DNA of 64,000 nt, taken from contig DVGT01000001.1 of NCBI GenBank assembly GCA_018712555.1, positions 47,538 to 111,537 on the forward strand, read 5' to 3'. The notes under the pieces are model-generated. The model was given only the letters and a program-made list of their open reading frames with translations. It made no database searches and had not been told where the DNA came from. Both the position numbers and the translations under genes were made by a program. Of this stretch, positions 48,646-57,601 are shown piece by piece. The DNA is from Faecimorpha stercoravium (GTDB taxonomy: Bacteria > Bacillota > Clostridia > Lachnospirales > Bianqueaceae). Numbering within the stretch: position 1 is the stretch's first letter; every line of letters begins with the position of its first letter.

Positions 48646-49545
48646 TCATCCTATCTTCTCTTTCTTTCTCTGTGCCTTGGCACCACCTACCACCTCGGTA
48701 ATCTCCTGGGTAATAGCTGCCTGACGCACCCGGTTATACTGTACTGACAGTTCGTCCAACAGGGCACTGGCATTATCACTGGCCGATTTCATAGCCATCA
48801 CACGAGCATTCTGTTCACTGCAGAAAGACTCCACCAATGCTCCATAAATAAATCCTGTCACATAATTCGGCACGATATGATCCATTACTGCCTGCGGCGT
48901 CGGTACCATCTGAATCTCTTCCTGAATCATTGACACCGGAATCTTGACATTTTGAAAACTCTCTCTCTGCAAGGGCAGCAACTGCTTAAGCTGCACCTCC
49001 TCCGACAGGCTGTTTACCATCTGCGTAAAAAGAATCCATACTTCGTCAATTTTCCCTGATTCATAATCTTCCATCAGCACGGAAGAAATCCTTCTGGCAC
49101 GATGCATGGTCGGATTCTGAACCGTGTAATGAAACTGCTCCTCTACAGGCATATGCTTCGCCGCAAAATACTGACGTCCCAACTCGCCCACCACATATAA
49201 ATGGTGATTGGCTCCCCGCTCCATCCAATCCTGCGCCGCCTTCAGCACATTATGATTATAAGCACCCGCTAATCCCTTATCTCCTGTGATGACCACCAGC
49301 GCGCGCGATTTCTCATCTTCATTCTTAAGACGACTATCCGAAAAGTAAGGATGCTGGATGTCCGGAATATGTCTCAAAATTCGCTGAATCACGGCTTGCA
49401 GCGTATAGAAGTAAGGTTCCGTATCTTCCAGCATCTGTTTGCTTTTTCGCAATTTATTAGAAGAGATCAGATACATGGCATTCGTAATCTTTCTCGTATC
49501 CCTGACGCTGTTCATGCGGCTCAGGATCTCTCTCGCATTCGCCAT
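48646..49545 (-). CDS. atpG: ATP synthase F1 subunit gamma
   Basis: 299 residues. The rotor shaft: N-terminal helix REILSRMNSVRDTRKITNAM and C-terminal helix KSASDNASALLDELSVQYNR pair into the coiled coil; VVITGDKGLAGAYNHNVLKA is the conserved central motif. Confidence 0.95.
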   Translation of the reverse strand: MANAREILSRMNSVRDTRKITNAMYLISSNKLRKSKQMLEDTEPYFYTLQAVIQRILRHIPDIQHPYFSDSRLKNEDEKSRALVVITGDKGLAGAYNHNVLKAAQDWMERGANHHLYVVGELGRQYFAAKHMPVEEQFHYTVQNPTMHRARRISSVLMEDYESGKIDEVWILFTQMVNSLSEEVQLKQLLPLQRESFQNVKIPVSMIQEEIQMVPTPQAVMDHIVPNYVTGFIYGALVESFCSEQNARVMAMKSASDNASALLDELSVQYNRVRQAAITQEITEVVGGAKAQRKKEKIG

Positions 49546-49562
49546 AGTTTCCTCCTTCTGTC

Positions 49563-51071
49563 TTAGAACTGCTCCTTAAACTGCTTTCCATACTCCACAA
49601 TCTTCTCGATCAGCTCATCGGAAAGCTCCTGCTTTTCTTCCAATTCCTGTCCGATCTCCGGATGCTCTGTGTCAAACCAGGCCAACATCTTCATCTGGAA
49701 CTCTTTGATACGGTCCACCTCAATAGAAACCATCAAACGATGTGTTGCTACGCAAAGTGTAATCACCTGCTCATGCATAGAAAGCGGCCGCCCCAACGGC
49801 TGCTTCAAAAGCTCCATCAGCCGTTTTCCATACGCCAGCTGCTCTTTCGTATTGTCATCCAGATCGGAACTGAACTGCGTAAATACTTCCATCTCCCGAT
49901 ACTGCGCCAGATCCAGACGTATACTGCCGCTTGCTTTCTTCATGGCCTTCGTCTGCGCAGCACCTCCCACACGAGATACGGATAAACCAACGTTCACCGC
50001 CGGCCGCATTCCCGCAAAGAACAGGTCTGCTTCCAGAAAGATCTGTCCATCCGTGATAGAAATCACATTCGTGGGGATATACGCGGATACATCCCCAGCC
50101 TGCGTCTCAATGATCGGCAACGCCGTAATGGAACCGCCTCCCAGTTCATCGGAAAGCCTGCTGGAGCGTTCCAGCAGCCGAGAATGCAGATAAAAAACAT
50201 CGCCAGGATACGCCTCTCGTCCCGGAGACCGCTCCAGCAGCAGCGACAACGCACGGTATGCTACCGCGTGCTTCGAGAGATCGTCATAAACAATCAGCAC
50301 ATCCTTACCCTCATGCATAAAAAATTCAGCCATCGCGGTTCCCGCATACGGCGCAATGTATTGCAGCGGCGCCGCATCACTGGCCGTCGAAGACATCACG
50401 ATGGTATAGTCCATGGCGCCGTTCTTTTTCAGCGTGTTTACCAGTTTTGCTACGGTGGATGCCTTCTGTCCGATGGCCACATAGATACAGACCACATCTT
50501 TCCCCTTCTGGTTCAGAATCGTCTCTGTCGCAATACTGGTCTTACCGGTCTGGCGATCCCCAATAATCAGTTCTCGCTGTCCCCTTCCGATAGGAAACAT
50601 AGAATCAATAGAAAGAATCCCTGTCTCCATCGGCTTATCTACAGACTTACGCTCTACAATACCCGGTGCCGGCTCTTCTACCGGTCGGTATCCTTCTTCC
50701 TTCACTGGACCCTGGCCATCAATAGGCTCTCCTAAAGCATTCACTACGCGTCCCAAGAACTGATGGCCTACCGGAACACCCGCCATCCGCTTGGTCCTGC
50801 GCACCTTGGTTCCCTCGCCGATCTCCGTGTCCTTACCAAAGAGAATGCAGCCGATCTCGTTCTTACGAATATCCTGCACCATGCCCTTGCTGCCATTCTC
50901 AAAAATAACGATCTCTCCGTACATCGCATGGTCAATCCCATATACGATGGCAATGCCGTCACCGACCCATATCACAGTGCCGACTTCCTGCTCCTCAGCG
51001 ACTCGACTATCGTAATCCTCAATCTCACTCTTGATAATGGAGATAATATCTTGAGAACTGATTGTGCTCAT
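49563..51071 (-). CDS. atpA: ATP synthase F1 subunit alpha
   Basis: 502 residues. Non-catalytic nucleotide-binding subunit with GDRQTGKTSIATETI as P-loop and the signature PAVNVGLSVSRVGGAAQ. 17 bp separate it from atpG. Confidence 0.97.
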   Translation of the reverse strand: MSTISSQDIISIIKSEIEDYDSRVAEEQEVGTVIWVGDGIAIVYGIDHAMYGEIVIFENGSKGMVQDIRKNEIGCILFGKDTEIGEGTKVRRTKRMAGVPVGHQFLGRVVNALGEPIDGQGPVKEEGYRPVEEPAPGIVERKSVDKPMETGILSIDSMFPIGRGQRELIIGDRQTGKTSIATETILNQKGKDVVCIYVAIGQKASTVAKLVNTLKKNGAMDYTIVMSSTASDAAPLQYIAPYAGTAMAEFFMHEGKDVLIVYDDLSKHAVAYRALSLLLERSPGREAYPGDVFYLHSRLLERSSRLSDELGGGSITALPIIETQAGDVSAYIPTNVISITDGQIFLEADLFFAGMRPAVNVGLSVSRVGGAAQTKAMKKASGSIRLDLAQYREMEVFTQFSSDLDDNTKEQLAYGKRLMELLKQPLGRPLSMHEQVITLCVATHRLMVSIEVDRIKEFQMKMLAWFDTEHPEIGQELEEKQELSDELIEKIVEYGKQFKEQF

Positions 51072-51081
51072 ACCAAAACTC

Positions 51082-51597
51082 CTATCTTACTACAGCCTGA
51101 CGCAGCCCCAGAAGCTTCTTTCGCAGACTGTAATCATATTCCACATCCCCCACCCTGAGGATAAAACCACCAATCAGGCTGGGATCCATAGTAAACTGAA
51201 ATGTCACATCCTGATAGCCGTATTTTCTCATCAAAAACTTCCGGATCCGCTCGATCCAGGATGCATCCGGCATGGTGACATAGCAGAGACTGGCCTCTGC
51301 GATTCCCCGACTCTTATGCTGAAGTTCTCGGCAGACAAGAACAATGTCCGGCAGCTGTCCTATGCAGCCTGCATCCGTGGCTTTCATCAAAAAATGAAGC
51401 AATAAAGGAGTGTACTCCGGTTCCCGAAAGATTTTCTCCAATATGCGATGCTTCTTTTCCCGTTTCACCACAGGGCTGCTCAATACCTCCTGCAACGGAG
51501 GATTCTCTCGCAGCAGCGTCACTGCCTGGTCTGTCATTTCCTGCGGGATATCGAGCTCAAATAAAACCGTGCCGTATATCCTCGCCTGTTCAGTCAT
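51082..51597 (-). CDS. atpH: ATP synthase F1 subunit delta
   Basis: 171 residues from the ATG at 51595-51597, with GGAGGAG upstream. Peripheral-stalk subunit: six-helix N-terminal domain, and the conserved end PSLIGGFILRVGDVEYDYSL then RKKLLGL. It overlaps atpF by 8 bp. Confidence 0.92.
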   Translation of the reverse strand: MTEQARIYGTVLFELDIPQEMTDQAVTLLRENPPLQEVLSSPVVKREKKHRILEKIFREPEYTPLLLHFLMKATDAGCIGQLPDIVLVCRELQHKSRGIAEASLCYVTMPDASWIERIRKFLMRKYGYQDVTFQFTMDPSLIGGFILRVGDVEYDYSLRKKLLGLRQAVVR

Positions 51598-52081
51598 GAT
51601 GCTCCTCCGTCTTTTCGAGGAATGCATCATACAGCTTCTGATCGCTCTCCTCGCCGCTATGCTGTTCCATGAGCTTCTCTGCAGCGACCAGAGCCAGATC
51701 TGCCACCGAGTTTTTGAGCTCGCTCAACGCTCGCTCCTTCTCCAAGGCGATTTCCTGATCCGCTTCCTGCTTCTTCTTCTCAGCATCCATCCTGGCCTGT
51801 ATCAGCATCTGATCATATTCTGCGCTCGCCTTACGCTTGGCATCCTCCACAATCCGAGAAGCCTCTTCATCTGCATTGGCAATCGAAGCCTCATATTCTT
51901 CCTTCATGCGAATGGCCTCTCCCTTAGCGTCTTTTGCCGCATCCAGATCCTGCTCCACCATCTGCTTCCGCTCGTCCATGATCTTCTGCACAGGGCGGAA
52001 TAGGAAATGCTTCAGGAAAAAATACAGGACTAGGATGTTAATCACCGTGAAAGCGATGTTCCAAATGTCTATATTTAACAT
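51590..52081 (-). CDS. atpF: ATP synthase Fo subunit b
   Basis: 163 residues. One N-terminal membrane helix (IWNIAFTVINILVLYFFLKH), then a long charged right-handed coiled coil (PVQKIMDERKQMVEQDLDAA and onward). Stator link between Fo and F1. Confidence 0.94.
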   Translation of the reverse strand: MLNIDIWNIAFTVINILVLYFFLKHFLFRPVQKIMDERKQMVEQDLDAAKDAKGEAIRMKEEYEASIANADEEASRIVEDAKRKASAEYDQMLIQARMDAEKKKQEADQEIALEKERALSELKNSVADLALVAAEKLMEQHSGEESDQKLYDAFLEKTEEHHD

Positions 52082-52105
52082 GTCCTAACGCCCTTCCGCC
52101 AGGAT

Positions 52106-52327
52106 TTAACCTAAGAACATGATAATCAGGATACCAATGATAAAGCCGTAAATAGCGGTTGCCTCCGCCAGCGCACATCCCAGAAGCAATGCCTTCGTGA
52201 TCTTGCCATCCGCCTCTGGCTGTCTGGCAATCGCATCGACTGCTTTACATGTAGCCATGCTGATACCTACACCTGCACCAATTCCTGTCAATGCCGCGAC
52301 TGCGGCAGCAATTGCGATAATTCCCAT
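52106..52327 (-). CDS. atpE: ATP synthase Fo subunit c
   Basis: 73 residues, two helices and the RQPE loop. The ion-binding Glu is in LAEATAIYG. The residues that define Na+ sites in Ilyobacter-type rings (Gln in GVGQ, Ser after the Glu) are replaced by Ile (GVGIS) and Ala (AEAT), so H+ coupling is predicted. Confidence 0.95.
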   Translation of the reverse strand: MGIIAIAAAVAALTGIGAGVGISMATCKAVDAIARQPEADGKITKALLLGCALAEATAIYGFIIGILIIMFLG

Positions 52328-52350
52328 GATTTTAATCTCCTTTTCTGATT

Positions 52351-53037
52351 TTATTCAATGGCTTCCTTTATATATAATGATGTGAGAAACACAAAGACAT
52401 ATGCTTGTATGACTCCATCAAATATATCAAAGTAAAAACTAAAGGGCAGCGGCACAATCAGCGGTGCCACAAACTTAACAAGCGCCATCACGACAATCGC
52501 ACCCAGCACGTTGCCAAACAATCGCAGCGCCAGAGACAATGGACGAATCACCAATTCCAATACATTGATCGGCAAAACCACCGGTACTGGTTCTGCAAAG
52601 CTCTTGAGCCAGCCCTTCACCCCTTTTTTCTGAATCCCAGCCGCCTCTACCAGCACAATACTCATCACCGCTAAGGATGCTGTCACATTCAAATCCTTAG
52701 TCGGAGACTTAAATCCTAAAAGGCCAATCATATTGGCGATTCCAATATAGACTACAACCGTAATCAGATAGGGGATGTAGCGCATGCCCTCTTTGCCCAG
52801 CATGTCCTCGAAGAATCGGTAAAGAAACGATATTGCGCTCTCCAGGGCCGCCTGCTTGTTATTGATATGCCGCACCTTGAGCCCATGCACAAGAAGCAGA
52901 GTGGCGACCATGATGATTCCCATGATGATCCATGTCACTACTACGGACTCATATACATCAATTCCGCCAAAGATAGGAATTGTGAAAACCACATTACAGT
53001 TGAGCTCTTCCATCAGGCTTTCTACCAACTCATCCAA
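52351..53037 (-). CDS. atpB: ATP synthase Fo subunit a
   Basis: 228 residues if translation begins at the TTG at 53035-53037, which has GGGGGAGG five bases upstream. The first in-frame ATG (53056-53058) sits at the expected transcription start, so it is unlikely to be used. Five or six helices; the proton-path arginine is in SLALRLFGNVLGA, followed by PLPFSFYFDIFDGVIQAYVF. First gene of the atp operon. Confidence 0.93.
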   Translation of the reverse strand: MDELVESLMEELNCNVVFTIPIFGGIDVYESVVVTWIIMGIIMVATLLLVHGLKVRHINNKQAALESAISFLYRFFEDMLGKEGMRYIPYLITVVVYIGIANMIGLLGFKSPTKDLNVTASLAVMSIVLVEAAGIQKKGVKGWLKSFAEPVPVVLPINVLELVIRPLSLALRLFGNVLGAIVVMALVKFVAPLIVPLPFSFYFDIFDGVIQAYVFVFLTSLYIKEAIE

Positions 53038-53064
53038 TCTTACCTCCCCCTTTCTCATCCACCT

Positions 53065-53093
53065 ATTATAATCACCCGTTTTCAGAATTACAA
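53065..53093 (-). promoter_or_regulatory. Promoter of the ATP synthase operon
   Basis: Minus strand: TTGTAA (53088-53093), 17-bp spacer, TATAAT (53065-53070). The remaining gap to truA (53094-53262) is AT-rich, with a small inverted repeat TGACAAAAT/ATTTTGCCA at 53188-53208. Confidence 0.7.
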
Positions 53094-53262
53094 GTATTGT
53101 TTGTTTATGAACTTATAACACGCACATTATGGAAAAACAGAATTGTACAAATCCCATTTTGATCTTCTCTTTTTTCTCCGCAAGTTTTGACAAAATAAAA
53201 TTTTGCCAGAAGCCATTTTCTCCATAGAATCGAAGGAAATTTCAGAAGTATCACCATTCTTT

Positions 53263-54027
53263 TTATGCTTTTGCTCTAAATATGGGCGTCTCATACCGTA
53301 TAGAATGCAGGATCAGTCCCTGCGGCGGGGCCGTATATCCCGCTTCCTCCCGGTTCCTGGACTCCAAGATGCATCGCATATCCCAAGGATCCTTACTTCC
53401 CAATCCTACTTCGATCAGTGTTCCCGCCAGAATCCGTACCATATGATACAAAAAACCGTCTCCACACGCTACGATTCGTATCTCCTGTCCATGCTGCTCT
53501 ATGTCGAGCCGATGGATCGTTCGGACTGTGGACTTCTTATATCGTTTCAGAGAACAGAATGCCCGATAATCCTGCGTTCCCGTCAATTGGGAAGCCGCGA
53601 GACGCATCGAATCCACATCCAGCGGCGGAATGATCTGCGTCATGAATCGACGCTCAAATACATTCGGAATATCCGTGTTCCATATACGATATACATACGT
53701 CTTGCCCTTCGCATTCAGCCGGCTGTGAAACCGCTCAGGCGCTTCTTCCAGACATAATATCGCCACATCTTCCGGCAGGTACCGCTGTATACTTTTTCTC
53801 AGTTCTTCTGCATTCCAGCAGGTTTTTAGATGAAAATGCGCCACCTGTCCAGCGGCATGCACTCCAGCATCCGTTCTGCCCGCGCCAGCCACTTCAACCG
53901 ACTCCTCACAGAGACGGCTGAGCAGCACTTCCAATTTTCCCTGCAGCGTATTCTCCGTATTCCCCTGCTTCTGCCATCCAGCATATCGGGTCCCATCGTA
54001 CTGCAGGAGCATACGATAATTAGGCAT
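53263..54027 (-). CDS. truA: tRNA pseudouridine synthase A
   Basis: 254 residues. Catalytic Asp in GAGRTDAGVHA (D53). Family marks: YDGTRYAGWQKQGNTENTLQ at the start and FLYHMVRILAGTLIEVGLG near 205-223. It modifies U38-U40 in tRNA anticodon stems. The start overlaps the coiled-coil gene by 8 bp. Confidence 0.96.
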   Translation of the reverse strand: MPNYRMLLQYDGTRYAGWQKQGNTENTLQGKLEVLLSRLCEESVEVAGAGRTDAGVHAAGQVAHFHLKTCWNAEELRKSIQRYLPEDVAILCLEEAPERFHSRLNAKGKTYVYRIWNTDIPNVFERRFMTQIIPPLDVDSMRLAASQLTGTQDYRAFCSLKRYKKSTVRTIHRLDIEQHGQEIRIVACGDGFLYHMVRILAGTLIEVGLGSKDPWDMRCILESRNREEAGYTAPPQGLILHSIRYETPIFRAKA

Positions 54028-54964
54028 GATTGGACTCCTCCTGCTGTAGTGCCATCTCCTCGATCTGGGCTTCCAGTCTCTGCATCTCCTTCTCTATCTG
54101 ATGGCCAATGCTGCGCAGCCTGTCCATGATCTTCTCGATGCTTCTTCGAACCTCTTGCACCTGTTCTGCAGAGCCATTGATCCGATCCCGCACCATCCAG
54201 TCTGCCAGCAGTCCATCGAAAAAGAAGTCCGCAAACTTGAGAAACCCATCCACACGTACCTCCAGATCTGCCGGTATGGACACATCCATCAGTTCCGTAT
54301 GGAATCGGCCGAGGGCCACCTGCAGGTTCTCCACCTTATCCTGCGCATCATCCAGATGTCCATGTTTCACCAAGTCCGAGACCAATCCACCGCCCCCGAT
54401 AAGATCCCAGGTGCTCCAGCTTTTCGCACTATCCAAACTGTCCAGAATACTCTCCGCAATGGCAAGTGCGCTTCGTCCTGCCGCTTCTGCTTCTTCGACC
54501 TCCCGCTGTTGCTTCCTGAGCTCTCCTTTATGCTCTTGCAGCTGGGTCATTTTCTCTCCCACGGCGTCCTTCTGGCGCCGCAACTCGTCTATCCGCGCTC
54601 TTAATGCTCTCTTGTAACGATCTTCACTGCCCTGCAGTTCCACCTTCTCATTCCGAAGCGCGTTCAGATTCTGCTTCACTGTCTCTAACTCTCGCACGGC
54701 CGCGTCATACTTCACCGCTGCCTCATACGCTTCTAACTGTTCTTTGTCCAACATCTCCTGCTGTTTTCCCAATATCTTATGGAACAGTACCGCAAGACTT
54801 CTGCCCTGCAGCTTTTCCACATCTTCCTCTTCTTTTTCCTTGGCCAGCTCCAGATCCCGCACTTTATCTTCCAGCTGACCGCGACGCTTTTCCAATGTGT
54901 GGATGCGATTGGTCAACTGCTGTTCCTGATACATATCCTGCTGTAATTCGCTTAAGTTTTTCAC
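54020..54964 (-). CDS. Coiled-coil protein of unknown function
   Basis: 314 residues from a GTG at 54962-54964 behind GGGAGGG. Residues 1-170 are almost continuous coiled coil rich in Glu, Lys, Gln and Leu. A short globular motif, AKSWSTWDLIGGGGLVSDLV followed by KHGHLDDAQ, sits near 180-208, and another amphipathic helical segment closes the protein. No membrane segment. The W-D-L-x-G-G-G pattern recurs in unannotated Firmicute proteins. Coupled to truA by overlap; it may have a structural or envelope-stress role, but that is a guess. Confidence 0.65.
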   Translation of the reverse strand: MKNLSELQQDMYQEQQLTNRIHTLEKRRGQLEDKVRDLELAKEKEEEDVEKLQGRSLAVLFHKILGKQQEMLDKEQLEAYEAAVKYDAAVRELETVKQNLNALRNEKVELQGSEDRYKRALRARIDELRRQKDAVGEKMTQLQEHKGELRKQQREVEEAEAAGRSALAIAESILDSLDSAKSWSTWDLIGGGGLVSDLVKHGHLDDAQDKVENLQVALGRFHTELMDVSIPADLEVRVDGFLKFADFFFDGLLADWMVRDRINGSAEQVQEVRRSIEKIMDRLRSIGHQIEKEMQRLEAQIEEMALQQEESNHA

Positions 54965-54981
54965 AATAATCCCTCCCTCAT

Positions 54982-57249
54982 TTATACGAGTACCAGCACT
55001 CCGCCGGCCAACGGATACTCTTGCCCTTCCAGCACCACTCGGCAGTCTTCGTCAAAGCCGTGGGTCACAACAATCATCTGTTCTTCATTACGCCGTACGC
55101 TGACGGAAGCGATCTCGCACCCCTTCCTATCATAGCAGGAAGCATGCGCCCCCTCCATCGGAACATCATAGATATGAATCCGGGCCGCCTTTCGATCATC
55201 ATAATCTACGCTTCCTGGCTGCAGATTGCGAACCAGGATGGAACCGCTGCGTACAAAAACTGGCAGGCTATGATGATTATACTGCTCCTTATACCAGCGG
55301 CCGCCCGCATAAACGCGTCCCGTCAGAAGGTGAATCCATCCGCCCTCCGGTAAGTAAAAATGGGCGATTCCCGTCTCGGAGAAGACCGGCGCCACCAGCA
55401 GACTTTCTCCCAGCATATACTGCGTATCCAGGTATCGGCAGGCCATATCGTTCGGGAACTCCAGCAGCATCGGACGCATGACCGGCAGACCTTTCTTCAC
55501 AGACTCCACAGACTGTGCCCAGATATAGGGCATCAGCGATTGCTTGAGAAGGGTAAACTCCCGACAGACTTCCACGGCCTCCTCGCCGTACAGCCACGGC
55601 ACTTTATACTTTTTGCTGGAATGGTACCGGCTATGCGTAGAAAGCAATCCAAACTGCGTCCAGCGCATATACACATCCGGCGTACAATGGTCATCTTCGA
55701 ATCCACCCATATCATGGCTCCAAAAACTGAATCCCGACAGCATGAGCGACAATCCGCCGCGCAGCGACTCTGCCATGGAGCGATACGTGGACTCGCAGTC
55801 TCCACCCCAGTGTACCGGATATTTCTGCCCGCCCGTGGTCGCCGATCGTGCGAAGACAACCGCGTCCTCTTCTCCTTTTTCTTCACGGATCACCTCATAG
55901 GCCGCCTGGTTATACAACAGCGTATAATAATTGTGCATTCGTTCCGGATCCGATCCATCGTGATACACCACGTCCTTCCTGGGAATCCTCTCGCCGAAAT
56001 CCGTCTTAAAGCAGTCCACGCCCATCCGGAGCAGTCCGCGAAGCTTCTCCTGATACCATTTTCTGGCTTCTGGATGCGTAAAGTCCACGATCCCCATGCC
56101 GGCCTGCCACATGTCGGTCTGCCATACACTGCCATCCTTACGGCAAAGCAGGTATCCCTGCGCAGCCGCCTCCTCAAAGAGCGGCGATTTCTGCGCAATA
56201 TAAGGATTGATCCATACACACACGCGAATTCCTCTGTCATGAATGGCCCGCAGCATCCCTTCCGGATCCGGGAAGCAGTCTTCCCGCCACTGGAAATTAC
56301 ACCATTCAAACTCCTTCATCCAGCAGCAGTCGAAATGGAAAACCTCCACGGGAATCCTGTTCTGCGCCATCCCATCCAGAAAACGCATGACGGTCTCCTG
56401 ATCGTATTCTGTCACAAACGAAGTCGAGAGCCAAAGTCCAAAGGACCATCGGGGCGGCAAAGCCGGCATCCCCGTCAGCGCCGTATAATTCTTCAATACA
56501 CCCTGATACGGATTGGCGTCTCCCCCTGTGCCGATCACGCAATATGAGATCTCCTCTCCAGCCACCGAAAACTGTACTCGTTCTACTTTCTCGGAAGCGA
56601 TCTCCAGGGAAACCGGCGCTGGCGTATCCATCCATACTCCGTATCCCTGGGAGCTCATATAGAATGGGATATTCTTATATGCCTGTTCACTAGCGGTTCC
56701 GCCGTCTTCGTGGACGAGATCCACGCTCTGTCCGTTCTTCACAAAGGGCGTAAAACGTTCTCCCAATCCATAAATCAGCTCTCCTACAGCGAGCGATAGT
56801 TCCTCTTTCATCCGATGTGTTCCGTCCGGCATCGTCAAATATGCCAGACTCTTACCCTCTGACTCCGTCAGAAGACGGATGCCTTCATAATACCAGATGT
56901 GGAAGGGCTTCTTTTGAATCCTTGCACTCATGCGTCCCGCACGAAACACAAGAGCATTCTCCTGCTCCTCCACCGTCGCTTCCTGCTGGACCGCAGTTCG
57001 TTCAAAGACGGGCTTGTTTCCTCGTCCTCCCTTATGATGGCATGCCCGTATCGACAACACATTCGGACCCACGGCACACATCTCCATCGTCAGAAGTGGC
57101 GCATTGACGGTCTCGTTTCTATACTCCGTCCTCCTTACCGTATAATATAATGTAAGAACTCCATCCCGGAAGCGATAGTCATACACCTGCGCGGCTGGAT
57201 ATTCCTCCACACCGGCTTGCAGTAACCAGTACCCATTTCTGAATTTCAT
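54982..57249 (-). CDS. yicI: GH31 alpha-xylosidase (YicI-like), cytoplasmic
   Basis: 755 residues from the ATG at 57247-57249, nine bases after AAAGG; an ATG three codons upstream touches that site. Nucleophile D417 lies in KTDFGE and acid/base D484 in WGGDC, matching Escherichia coli YicI. FHFDCCWMKEFEWCNFQWRE is the YicI-type xylose-recognition segment. N-terminal beta-sandwich, (beta/alpha)8 barrel and C-terminal sandwiches are complete. No signal peptide. It removes alpha-xylosyl residues from imported xyloglucan or isoprimeverose. Its long leader contains two 96-bp hairpin repeats. Confidence 0.94.
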   Translation of the reverse strand: MKFRNGYWLLQAGVEEYPAAQVYDYRFRDGVLTLYYTVRRTEYRNETVNAPLLTMEMCAVGPNVLSIRACHHKGGRGNKPVFERTAVQQEATVEEQENALVFRAGRMSARIQKKPFHIWYYEGIRLLTESEGKSLAYLTMPDGTHRMKEELSLAVGELIYGLGERFTPFVKNGQSVDLVHEDGGTASEQAYKNIPFYMSSQGYGVWMDTPAPVSLEIASEKVERVQFSVAGEEISYCVIGTGGDANPYQGVLKNYTALTGMPALPPRWSFGLWLSTSFVTEYDQETVMRFLDGMAQNRIPVEVFHFDCCWMKEFEWCNFQWREDCFPDPEGMLRAIHDRGIRVCVWINPYIAQKSPLFEEAAAQGYLLCRKDGSVWQTDMWQAGMGIVDFTHPEARKWYQEKLRGLLRMGVDCFKTDFGERIPRKDVVYHDGSDPERMHNYYTLLYNQAAYEVIREEKGEEDAVVFARSATTGGQKYPVHWGGDCESTYRSMAESLRGGLSLMLSGFSFWSHDMGGFEDDHCTPDVYMRWTQFGLLSTHSRYHSSKKYKVPWLYGEEAVEVCREFTLLKQSLMPYIWAQSVESVKKGLPVMRPMLLEFPNDMACRYLDTQYMLGESLLVAPVFSETGIAHFYLPEGGWIHLLTGRVYAGGRWYKEQYNHHSLPVFVRSGSILVRNLQPGSVDYDDRKAARIHIYDVPMEGAHASCYDRKGCEIASVSVRRNEEQMIVVTHGFDEDCRVVLEGQEYPLAGGVLVLV

Positions 57250-57294
57250 GACACCCATCCTTTCTCAAATTGATACGATATCGAACGTCGCAAC

Positions 57295-57486
57295 GCTGCC
57301 CGTCCCGAGCTTAGCTTCTTTCGGAGATGGACGCCCATTGGCGGACATCTCAGGGCGCAGCTCAATCGCCGCGATTTGGAACATTGTTATGCTGCCCGTC
57401 CCGAGCCTAGCTTCTTTCGGAGATGGACGCCCATTAGCGGACATCTCAGGGCGCAGCTCAATCGCCGCGATTTGGAACATTGTTAT
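57295..57486. repeat. Two tandem 96-bp hairpin repeats in the GH31 leader
   Basis: GCTGCCCGTCCCGAGC starts at 57295 and 57391, with nearly identical units apart from a few substitutions. Each contains GAGATGGACGCCCATTGGCG then GACATCTC, a hairpin (GAGATG/CATCTC outside, CGCC/GGCG inside). They lie between a minus-strand promoter and the GH31 start codon, so they should be transcribed. A 72-78 residue in-frame reading across both units exists but has no ribosome site. Confidence 0.85.
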
Positions 57487-57495
57487 GCTGCGCCC

Positions 57496-57501
57496 ATTAT
57501 A
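57496..57501 (-). promoter_or_regulatory. -10 element for GH31
   Basis: Minus strand TATAAT preceded by TGG (extended -10). The -35 match is poor (TGGAAA, 17-bp spacer). It lies upstream of the 96-bp repeats. Confidence 0.5.
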
Positions 57502-57566
57502 CCACAATCCTCCCTTTCTTTCCAGATCCGCCCGTAAATTCTCTAGCATTCCCAAATACTTTGTGC

Positions 57567-57572
57567 TATAAT
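57567..57572 (+). promoter_or_regulatory. -10 element for the beta-propeller gene
   Basis: TGCTATAAT (extended -10) 30 bp before the start codon; no clear -35 box. Confidence 0.5.
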
Positions 57573-57601
57573 AGGGGCATATTCATTTAGGAGGTGGCTT
57601 T

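Noticed and set aside
57265..57555. 96-residue protein upstream of GH31 on the minus strand
   Set aside because: Built from the 96-bp repeat, no ribosome site; mentioned only as a possible leader frame.
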